Assembly: GCA_013397695.1 (NCBI GenBank)
Contig: VYZI01000049.1
Span: forward strand, 2,592,862 to 2,656,861
Reading direction: 5' to 3'
DNA from: Centropus unirufus
Lineage: Eukaryota; Chordata; Aves; Cuculiformes; Centropidae
Length of the DNA stretch: 64,000 nucleotides
The notes under the pieces were generated by a model. The model was not told where the DNA came from and did no database searches. It saw only the letters and a program-made list of their open reading frames with translations. The position numbers and the translations under genes are program-made. Positions 42,501 to 54,500 of the stretch are shown here, one piece after another (positions within the stretch are counted from its first letter, which is position 1; every line of letters begins with the position of its first letter).

Positions 42501-45500
42501 TGCGTTGCTATCTGAGTTTCTATCTGGATTGGGAATATTTGGCCCAAAATATTTTCCATAGTAGGCTACTAACAGTTTTCATGTTTTAACATATACTGTC
42601 TACACAATAGACCTTCTTATTCAGTCCTCCCCAAAATAAAGAAAGAAGTCCTTACCCTGCTCCCCACAATCTGATTTGTGCGAGTAATATTAGAAGAGAT
42701 GTTAAGTCAATTACTGAACATTAGAAAATGTCAGAATCAGGAGAGCTGCAAACTTTAATTTGGAAATCTCTGAGACATTATCCGTAGTTATGTTCTATGA
42801 TTCAAAAGTTTTACCTTCTGAACAGTAAGTCTTTCTTATCCTTTAGTGCCAGCTGGGGACTCATTTGAAACATAGTTGATCAGGGGATTTACTAGGTCAA
42901 TAAAAGATGTACTATGACTTGACAGTTTTATATGCCGCTGTCATTGATATGCTAGCCTAATTCCCCTTGAATATTGTTTTGAAATATGAAATGATAGATT
43001 AGTTCTGTACAATATACAAAATCCTAGAAACTTAGTTGAATGACTTTGTTAACAGTCTGTTTTACTTACTGCTAAAGTGGAAAGCTAACTGGCTTTTTTT
43101 ATTTTTTCGCTTTCTTATTTTTTCCTTCTTCCAGGAATCTATATCAACCTGCAGATTTGCACAGCGAGTTGCTCTTATTAGGAATGAAGCAGTTCTTAAT
43201 GAAGAAGTTGACCCCAGATTGGTGAGAGTTGTCTAGGAGTGAACAGAAGGAAATTACTATGTTTAAGATTTGATAATCAATAGCTTCCAAATGGATGTTG
43301 AAGATTTATACTTAATTATCCCAATACATTTTTTTTAGATGCAGGTTCCCAATTTTTTCCCATAAAATATTTTTTTTTACAAAATTATATTAATATGGAC
43401 ATTTATAGAACCTCTAAAGGCTTTCTCAGCTATTAGGGCATCTGAGGAGCAATGACCACATTCATTATTTTTTTTAATGCTACTTCTTTTAGGATGTCAC
43501 TTTCTAATCATACAGTTATGGTATGCTATATTTTTAATGAGTGGAATGTTCCATGGGAAAAAAAATACTAAGATAGTGTTTTGGAATTTCTATTTCATAA
43601 GGAAAGATAAAAAGAAACCCAAACACTCCTGGTGTGTAGTTGTCCTTTCTCTAATAAAGGCATCAGTTCTATTTCAGATATGCTTCCATTACTAATAGGC
43701 AAAAATACTAAGCCAGAAAGATTTTTATTCCTATGACAAATTGTTTTTGGACTGTCATTAGGTAAGAGATGCTGTTTAAAAATAGAGAACACCAAAGTGT
43801 AAGATTTCCCTAAACTCAACCTTCAAATGCAAAAATCATAAACTAGCTATTAATTTGTAGGTGATGCTTGGTTTATGCCTTGTTGTTTCTAGATGATCAT
43901 CCAGCTGAAAAAGGAGATCCAAGAGTTGAAAGATGAACTGGCTCTGGTGACTGGCAAGCAAAGAATGTCAGAGCTTTCACAAGAAGAGCTACTTCAGTAA
44001 TGACTTACATTGTTTTCATTTTCGTCTTTTTGTGGTGATGTTTTTCATCAGTTTCTTTGTTGGCCTTAAACTTCTCTAAGTGAATAATGCAGTGAAGTTA
44101 GGTGCCAGGTTAGAATAGCGGTTTTCCATGAAGTTCTCTATGAGGCTGCTGACTGTGGTTTTGCAGACTCAGCTTTGAGGAAGTGAAATAAAGTAAACGC
44201 GAAGGATGGGAATGCCTGACAGATGCCAGGCAGAAGGAAGTGTTGTATAATAGTGCAGAATAAAAAAACAGTCTCAAACCTGGATATATGAATTGAGTAG
44301 AATTCAAAGAATATTCTTTGTGCTGAGAAGTATCCTGGTGCAGTGTTAGTTTGACATAGGCCAAGAATAGTCTTGCATTTTTGATACTCAATAAATCAAT
44401 GCTATTGAAAATGCATTATTAATTAATGTAAGAGTAGTAACATCTTACAGCTTTTTTTAACAGATCGGTACAGCATGTAAGAACTTTCTGCCTAAAATGT
44501 AGAAATATTTTCTTCGATCTAAATGTTCACAAAAACTAAATTCAGTTTCCGGTTTTGAAAAAATGATTGATTCTTCTTTAATCTGTGTGCCTCATCTGTA
44601 TAAGGAAAGTAGTAATTGCCTAGACATTTTGTTTCGTTAGGATATTAATGGTAAATAATTTGAAGCTGTTAGAAAGTTTAGACTTATTTTAATTGCTCTT
44701 GTAACTGGTCCAGAAGAAAACTACCAGAGCTAAAAATTTCCCCTGACATCCAGGAGATTCTGGAGAAATGAGGACAAGCTGCTACCTTGAACCTTGAGTT
44801 TCTCATGTAGATTGTTGGCATACTTAACTCTTGGTTTTGATCGTTTTGTTTTAATTCAGAAACTAAATGACATTCATATCAAGGAGGTGGGGGTAGAAAG
44901 CATTATGAATATATTTATTTTAGACCACTAATCTATTAACATGGGCAATTGCCAGTATAATCTTCTAAATGTCCCCTCAGTTCCTACTGGGTTAATGTTT
45001 ATTCATCTTTCTGCCTGAAAATACCGGAGTCAAATGCACTGAGAGATTACAAGGTAGCACCGGATGTAGCAAAATCAAGTAATAGAAAGAAAACTAAAGA
45101 AACAGGAGGAACATAGAAGTATCATTCTTTTAAATTTATTTGCAAAATTAAATGCCTTTCTTAGCTAGTTTTGTTTTACCCTAACAGAACTAGTCCTTCA
45201 GAAGATGAGCAGCTCTCTGTTCAGATATTCTTAAATAATCTATATCTTCATTTAAAGATGTAGTTTTCTAACATTTTTGTAAAAATTTATCCAACTAATT
45301 TTCCATTGTGGTCTTGTTTGCTAGGTAGTTTTTAAGGCAAAACTAGGGTTGTGTAAGCAATTTGAAGTTTTGGAAATAATTTGCAGTTTTTTCAGCCATG
45401 AGGCTTACTTCCTAAGATTTTCTACCTCAATTTCTGTTGTGAAAATGGCAGTCATGTAAATGGAAATGGGTTCTTGGATGTTGGAAGTTTTAATATGAAT

Positions 45501-48500
45501 AGGCAAAGGAAAACTAGGAACATACCATATGTGTACAGTTGCTCTATAGCATACATCTGCAAGGTCTTCTTTCAGAAATGTGTGACTGAAAAGTGTATAA
45601 TTTGTATGCTTTTCCTTTTTATCTATAGAACACAATACGTTGTGTGTTATATTGTCAGAAAAGGCTACTTCTGAGAGAATAGCTAGGAATTTTGCATCCC
45701 ACTCCTTCAGAAAGAAGCAGAGTGGAAACTAATGAGTTTCTACCTGTAATAAGACATGGAAGGAGAAATAACTTTCAAAGACCTCATTTATATTAAGAAA
45801 ACACAAAATTTAAAGTTTTTTAACTTTAACGTTTATTAAGGCTCATGAAGCACATGTTCATTGTTTCAGAAATAAGTTCTTTCTTGGAACAAATATTCTG
45901 CAATTAAAATATGGAACAGAACTTAATTGCTGCTGGCTGAGATAGAATACATTTCCTGAGGATCAATATTGAACAAAATGGGTCTCAATTAACCACATCA
46001 GTCATAAATGCCAGGTCATGTCACTATGTACTGTCCCTGTTCAAAGATCATTATTTTAGTATGGAGGCAAAATATTGAAAATAATTGGATATACAGAAGT
46101 TTTTATGGGTAGCATACTTTCAAGCACAGAGCAGAAGATACTGCTAGAGAATAACTCATATCCATGAGTCAGACTATATACTGTAGTTGAATCAAACATG
46201 GAAAGATACATCCTTTTTTTAACAATTCAAGTGGGGGGAAAATATGTCAGCTTTATGAGTTCTACATTTTTATCTCTTTTTTCAAGTAGAGTAATCACAG
46301 GTAAATGACTGATGTCAACTAAACACCCAAAGGAAAGTATAATGATGTTATAAAAAGCCATGATTTTAATGGAAATTTCTTCCTGTGGGCTTGAACACAT
46401 ATACATTTTGAGCTTGCTTTCATATGGCAATATTATTTGCAGCTATGCTGGTTTGCATCCACGTGAGCTTCCTCTCCATAAATGTCTCTAGCATTAATGA
46501 AAGTCAAGAAATAACATATAAGAGTTCTGTCTCCAGCTAGATCCTGGCAACATATAACTCAGGAAATCTTTATGACAATGCTGTTCAGTGAGATAGGCCA
46601 TCTGAGTTTGGAGCTACTCCTTATCTGGAAAGTTTGTGCACATTAAAGAATAAATGTATAAGTGACTAGTCCTAACAGAAGTATTGACCTGGATGAGGGC
46701 TTATAAAACCATAATTTACTATTACTCAAAAAGCTTTGTGTTGTGGTTTGCATCTAGTTTTGTGTCTATAATGAAACCTAAATAATATTAGTTATTAGGA
46801 GACAGATTGTTATGCCAGTCAGAAGAGGAAAAGGAAGATGATGTAGGTGATAAGGCAACATACTGTGTTGCATTTTATTTGGAATTGTCAGTCAGGAATG
46901 GTTCTTAGCAGTGTGATACAATAGGGAATTCCAGGTAGAAAGATTATTTTTTTTAATATGCCCAGAGAGGAAATTATAATTAGATTCTTTAAGGATTTCA
47001 AATAGCATTTAGCCACTTCTACTTAGCTAGGATATTTTTTATTTAAATTAAATAAACTGTGTCTTGATGTACATCTCTCTGTATATAAACATACATATAT
47101 AATCCAAGTTTGGATTGGACCTTCTCAAAATTCTTAAACTTTAATAAATCACAGTAAGATTTGTGTTAAAAATAAGATTATCAAGGAGACCTGTTAATAA
47201 ATACAGTCTCATCAAAATAGAAGTGATTTAATTCTTGTCATTCTGATTCATCACAGATATTTTAAGGGAGGTCAAAGCAAAATAAATCTACTAAAAGCAT
47301 ATTGGCCCAATTTTTTATTTTACCCTTTTATTCTGAATGCAGATGAGCAAAGGTACCAAACAGGTCAATTAAAAACTCTATGCATTCAGCATATGAGGTC
47401 TGACAAAAAAAAACAGGAATGTGGCTATAACCCTTTTTATTCAACAAATTAAGAAATCAACTATGATCACCTCCAAAATAGTTCCTTTCTGGGTTGACAC
47501 ACAGTTGTATATGATGCTATCAATATTCAAAGCAATTCTGCATCTCATTTTCTGAAACGCTGCAATTGTTTTTGCTTTCATTTCTTCTACTGAAAAAAAA
47601 AAATAAAGGTTTACTTTGAACATTGATTTGATCTTTGGGAAGAGGTAGAAATCTCAAGGAGCCAGGTCTGGTGAATAGCATGGTGCTAAATAAATTTCTT
47701 CAGTTTCACAAGAAACTTGATGTTAATACCAGTGGTAGGAATATGTCTACTTTTGAACACAAGTTCCCTCTACTCAGTGAAGTGGTTAAGTTGAGCCTTA
47801 TCTCACTGTAACAGGTTTAAACATTTTCTATAACTACCTCTGTGTCACTCCCCTCCCACTCTTGTTTCCTGGGCTGTAGGGTGTCAGACCTCATATATTT
47901 ATTTTGTTGTCTCTGCACAAGTCTTTATCTCAGGTACCTTTCAGTAGAAGATTGATGCCAAAATGAAACTAGATATAGTGGCATGTGTACACCAAATAAT
48001 ATTTTTTTAGTCTAATAACATGATTATATCAATGCATAGATTTTTTTGCTCCCTATATATTTTATATGAAATAATTGCTAGTGATTGCCCAAGAAATAAG
48101 CATTAATATTGTATTAAAATGGTATTTCAGATGTTTCGTGACTTACTAAGTCAAGAAATGTCAAACATTTCTTACAATAGCAAGCTTCATTCTACTTGTT
48201 CACTTCCAAGGCATTTCAAATTGAATCAATGGGGTACTCAATGCAGTTAAAATTGCTAGATATTTGAAGTTAGTATGTGAATAAGCTCTACTTCATTCTT
48301 CATTAGTTGTTTTGGGTTTTTTCTCACTTAAAGAAATGTCTTCAGGGTTTATTTTTTTATTAGTACTCATTTAAAGGAAGGAAAAAAATCTGTCAAACAG
48401 GCTTTCTTCACAACCACTACAATGTCACATAGTCATTCACTAAGCTTAAAACAAAATGGAAAGCAAATGCTCTTGGCTTTTCTTGTGAACACTAAATTAT

Positions 48501-51500
48501 AATATAATACAATGCAACTTATCTGTCCTGTGAATCAAGCAAGAGCTGTCAGGAATTCTTACTTCAGAATTCTGTGTCAAATGGTAAGCGCTGATTTTAT
48601 TACTTTGTTCTCATAAATGTTAAACATACATGAATTCTACTTTCCTCATTTTGTTTATTTAAAAAGTACAGCATAAAAAATTTAGCTAGGCTGTATAAGT
48701 GGTTCAGAACATAGTTCATAAAATGCTTCCAAAATCTGCGTTGCTTGTTTTGGATCTTAACATCTACTTCCTCAGCTGTAAAAGGCTGATCTCTAAATAT
48801 TTCTTTGAGCTGGAGAATTAATTTCTTGTTTAGAAAAAAAAAGGAATACTTTGGACTCTTTTTAAAAAAATTCTTAAAATAACATCATGCATGTAGTCTC
48901 TCAGGCTTGTCTACTATGCTTTAGAATAGAAAAAAAACCTGTTTGAAAAAAATATTTTTTTGCAAGAAGCATGCCAGAAGTAAAAGGAAGAGTCTTTTTT
49001 TTTTTCTTTTTTTTTTTTTTTTATAAATGAGCTCACTAGCTCAATAACAATTTACAATGTGTACCCAGAAAGTCAGGATTTCAAATCAAGGTCCTGTGTT
49101 CCAGAGCACCCACGCTTCCAGAGCCTTTGCCAGTTGGAATTCTCTAAGAACAGGACCGGAAGTACTGGCTTAGCACTTTAATTTATTAATAACTCTACCT
49201 TATTTCTGTCAGATACATATGTTATTACAGACACTTCTATTTTTTACATCAACAGTCATATATTGTTCATCTTACTCAAGACCTGGATTTCTCATTACTT
49301 CTTTCTGTCTTTCATTTTTATGTTTCAACATTGTGACATCTGGATGCCATCACGGTATTAACAATATTGCACTGTTGTACAATGTAGAGCTCTAATGGTT
49401 ACTCATACGTAAGCTGTTGAACAAATGGTTTCATTTACAAAGTAGAGCAAATGTTCTTATTTGCTGACGTCAATGTTCAATTTCGGTTGCAAGGTGGAAG
49501 AAATAGAAGCATATTTGCCTTATGTCAACACAGCTTTGCAGACAGTTGATTCATACAGAAAGTAGCAGACTGACTGACACAAGCTGGGGAGGCAGTAGTC
49601 AAGAGAAGAGACACCACCTTAGTTATAAAGTAGTCTTAACATGTCTCACATTAACTTCTAGCTTAGATGCCTGATTTACAATGCTATTAAATCAATGTAT
49701 TTCTCTCGAGAGCATTTTTTTCTCTTACATGTTATAAAATCTTTAGTGACAGCACAGGAAATTCAGATTCTTAATGCAAGTACCAAAGGTGGATGCTTTC
49801 AGTGAGTGTAAATACTTTTCTTTGATCATGTTATTTGTACCAAGGTCATTGACCTATTAAGGAGAAAAAATTCTTATGTTATTTGAACTTATAACCTTTC
49901 ACGTTAAGGCTGTTGAGAGATAAATTAAGGTTCTTTGAAAGATTAGCAACTTTTTTTTACCATGGGGAAAATAAAGATAGGAAACTCTGTACTCTGTCCT
50001 GTTTTCTAACATTCATCAGTAATCTAATGTCACATGGTTTCAAGAAAGATAATGGAATATAGCATAATTCATATAGTGAGATTTGTGAAGAAAATATAAC
50101 ATAGCTGAATTTGATTATATGGATGTTTTAAAAATCTTTGGACCAATTTCCAAATACAAATATGTTCCAAAGAGTCTAATAATTTCAGTTTTTTGAATAT
50201 CACTGAAATTCGTTGAGTGCTTGATCAGCTGACTTGCTTCTGAAAGTACAACTAAATAGCTGTTTGCATCCTTTGTAAATGCTTTTCAAAAGCTTTTTTT
50301 CTGAACTTTTACAGCTAATTAACAACCTGTAAGTGATGTTTTACCATTTTTTTTTTTTCAAATCTATCTCTCTCTTCTGTATCATAGTGATTTCTCAGTG
50401 TTCACCCGTGGGAGTCCTTTTGACTTCCATGTTCTTATGCCTGTCCAATGTTCTTTCTTTTTACTTCAAGTTCTTGCTACCTCTCCCTTAGATTTATTTA
50501 TATTTTTCAAATGTTGATAAACTGAAGCTTAGTTTTTTCTTGCCACTTCTAGATATACTTTAGTGATTAGTATATGACTATTGTTATGGCCACAAATATT
50601 AGATGGCTGTGGGTAGCATTTCTTTATTTGCTTTTAGTTTGCTATTATAAACTGCTGTTAAAGAATGAAATAATCTATTCTGCAAGCTACTTGACATGTT
50701 TCTTCTCTGCAACACTTTTCATGTATTTATATTAGTGTAGGCATTTTTTCCCCTATATATGCCCGTCTTAGTCTTTTTATAATCCATGTCAAATCACCCC
50801 TTGACTTACCCCTTCTTACTAAATTTAAGGGCAATTCTGATTCAAGTGTCATGCATTTTCAGATAAATTCATAAAACATGGAGGTATGGAGTTTCATTTT
50901 TTAATAATATAAAACCATTATTAAAATTGATTTTCAAACTGAATATATAAATAAAAATATTGGTATGGAATATGGTACCAAAAGGTAAGCCAGTGCAAAA
51001 CTCTAGCTAAGCAAACTGCTTTAATTGAAGTGACCTCTTCAATTACCTCGTGTTCAGTAGCTTCTTTGTTTGCAGCCTACTATTCATAAACTTGGAATTC
51101 CATTTTGCTTGTCACAGAGTTCACAGTCGCCAGATAAAATTAATTGTTCTTTCAGCAAGCTTAGTTTTGATACGTAATATACAGTGTCAGTGATCGGGGG
51201 TTAAAAGGCAAGCTCTCCCAGAAATGAATCATGGCACATAAAGAAAGGTCAAAATGAGTCCTTCCAAATCTGTGTTTGGAGATCATGCATCCTGCATGCT
51301 ATTGAGAGCTCTGAACTTTTAAAAGTTCCTCTCAGTTGGCTATGAATGCTTTTCTGATGCAGTTCAGCTGTATATTTTACCTCCTCATTCATGCGAACAT
51401 ATGACTGATTCAGGAGTGGACTTCAGGAGTGGAGGATAAAAGCACAGTCACAAACTTAAAATTTTTTCAAATGTGTTGCATATTCTGTGCCAACCATTCC

Positions 51501-54500
51501 TTTTGTAAGTCCATTTTCAAAACTCCCTTCTTTAGGCAACTTTCTTTCCTAATTTCTTTTTAGAGAGAGTATGCCAATATTAATCATTAAGCTTAGCATA
51601 ATGGCAGAAGCTGGTCATCAGTAAATGTAAGGATTGATTGTTCATGTTTTTTGAGAAAAAAATATAATTACTGACTTTTCCAGGAAATGCAATCTACCAA
51701 CTATCTAGGGAGGGCCTATGGTTTCAGGGCTGAGACAGAAGAACTGACCAGAAATGCTTTGTTTCCTGTGCTTTTTAAGTTATTCTACTGTGACTGAGGT
51801 GAAAAATAGTCCTTAAGAAAATGAACAATGTTATTTTACCTCTTGATTTCACCTTACCTTTGCTCTGCCAGAACTTTATGCCTCTCTCTTCCACAAGTAA
51901 CTGATAGAATAAGAGGAGATGGCCTCTAGTTGCATCAGGTGAGGTTTTGGGAAATATTAGTTCACTGAAAGGCTTGTCAAACATTCAAACAGGCTGCCCA
52001 GAGGCATGGTATATTATGCCTGTGTAGGTTTCCATTCTGTATATTTTAGTTTGGTTTTAAAAAAAGCAATAGGATGCTTCTGTGTGTCAGATTTTGTCAT
52101 GAAGACTGAATTACCAAAATAAAATTTTGATAGATATCTGTTAAATAAGAACAAATTTCAAGAGAATTGAAATACTATCTACATCTCATTTATTGGAAGA
52201 GCAGTAGGTCTTCAAGATATCTATGAATAGCTGCATCAAAGGATAAGTTGCTTTGCTTAGCGATTGCAGCAGGTAATGTTATGTTGTGTGTTATATGAAA
52301 GCTATGCTATATGCTGACTCTTGTAATAGAAAAGGAAATCGATTTATTTTGCCTACGCAATCATATATTGAAAAATCCTACGCCCAAAAATCTAGTCTTC
52401 TGAGAGGGCAGACTTTAGATCTTTCTGTTTATGAGATGGTAGAACAGGAGGTTAAAAGTGAGAAAAATTGAAAATTATTTCTTAAATGCTTTTAGTTCTA
52501 GAGCTATAGCATGTGTAATTATTTTCTGATATGGAGTTGTAGAATCTTCAGTACTAAATCCAGGTTTCAGTATCAGGAACAAAAGTTCATCGGTGTTGTA
52601 TGGACCGTGAAGGAAAACATCTTGCTAATATCAGTCAGCTTGGTAAATCTTGTCTTGTATTTACAGAGTTGCGTGCTTGTTGATGATTTTTTTTCCTTAA
52701 AAATTATTTTCAGGTTGGATGAGTTAATTGAAACATTTCTTGAAGATAATGATCCTGACAGCACTCTGGATGTTGGTGCTGATATGCGAAAGATCAAATA
52801 TTGCTTCATTCGTTTCAAGGTATTTCTTTTAGTCATAGGTACATTGGAACAAAATCAGCAGAATTTTGTGGAAATCCCAGAAAGGATCTCAGCATGCAGT
52901 AAATAGTAAGAGAGTACTGGAAGTTACCAGTGTTATTTCTATATAGATGAATGCATCCATCTGTCTTTCTCACACTATGGATGATTTATTTTGGACTACT
53001 ATGTTGACATAAAAATAAAAACAACATATCACTGAATCTGTTACACTAAATCTCCTGATAGTCTTATGAGCCCTTCTATATAATAATGCAAACAAGATAA
53101 ACTTGGAAGAACAAGTCAAATTAATAGGGAAAGCAATAGAAGATAGTATGTATTTTTCCATATTCTAGGATGTAGTTTTCCAATAAAATAATGCATACAT
53201 TACTGATCTTAATTTATTGTCTTTCTATAATTAGGTTTTAGTTGTGTTTTTATTACTGAAAGCTCTCTCCTAGAGAGTACTGGATTTTATGTGTAGAAAG
53301 AGTAAAGCAAATTGTACACTTGGAAGTGAAGTTCAACAAATGCAATTCATTCCATACTTAGCACAATGCATGTAACTTAACCATCAGTGGGAGGTATGAT
53401 TTTGCCCCATCAAGAGCCTATGAAGGCTTGCCTTTCCTAGCACAGAAAGGCAGTCTGAAAATAGAATAAGTACATAGTTGGAGGTAAAGTTAAGTGCTTT
53501 TTTGTTTCTTCTACTAGCAACTACTGAATCAATCAAAGATTTCTGATAAAAACCTGCACTTAGAACACTTTTCTGAAGAAAAAGACACTAACAAAGAAGC
53601 AGAAGAAAAACTGGAAGAACTGAAAAAACTGAAAGAACTTCTGCAGCAAAGAAATAATGAAATCAGTATCCTTTGTGAAAAAAAAATAATATTTTGGCTT
53701 GAGCTGTTCTGGCTACGACAGTTTTTTATGTGTGAGATAGCCATTAGTTGTATGGGAGGAAAGTCTCTCTTCTGACCCCTCTGGCTTAAAGTAACTCTAC
53801 TGAGCCCATTGTGTTCCCAGCTTTTATGTGGCAGGACTCCTGCTTTGCATCCGCTTCTGTTTCAGCTTTGACCCAACACAAAATCCTTGAGCCAAACGCC
53901 ACTTCAGTTCAGCCAAGATCCAGATAATGCGAATCAGGCCAAATCTAAAACACTCTCCTCAAGCAAATTATACCACATTTTTAGAATGGGAAATTCTGAT
54001 GCTATGTAAAGATCAATTTATTACCTTGCAAAGAATAGAATTTCCTCTGAGGGTTATTTTCAGCCAAATGAAGTGTTACTTTGGATAATATTGGGTTATT
54101 TGCCATTAGAATAAATATTCAGCTTATCCTTTTTACATGTAACTTTAAAATTTAAATTAAAGATTAAGAGTTTTGCATAATAGAATATTAAACAGCTTAG
54201 ATGTGCTTTGTCCATTTCTTTGCCTTGCAGGCAACACATGAGAAGCTGTACTATTACACAATGGCTGGCAGGGTTTTTTTGGAGGTTGACAGATCTAGGG
54301 GCAGGTTACAGCATCACTGCTTTCCTAACTTTGTGGCTGCTAGGTGGGTAAAATTTGAATATGGAAGAGAACTAAGTAAAAAGGTTTCTGTTTGGTTTTG
54401 AGTTTACAGGTATCAGTTTTGTTCACAGTTATTAGTAAAAAGCAAACTCTCTTGCATTCTTTGTGCTCAACCCTTCCCAGTAAATTTTATATGTCAACTG

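Larger units (their letters stand above)
43997..52713 (+). other. KIF6: KIF6 intron 10 (8.7 kb)
   Basis: Contains the internally deleted mariner (47394-47893), an interrupted T-run (48995-49022) and a short CR1 fragment (51895-52015). The large remaining blocks 43997-47390 and 47900-51890 show no recognisable repeat or gene. Confidence 0.75.

Noticed and set aside
53666..53744. Exon 12 reading through into intron 12
   Set aside because: The frame reaches a stop soon after the donor, and the conserved continuation ILVN lies in exon 13 at 55828.
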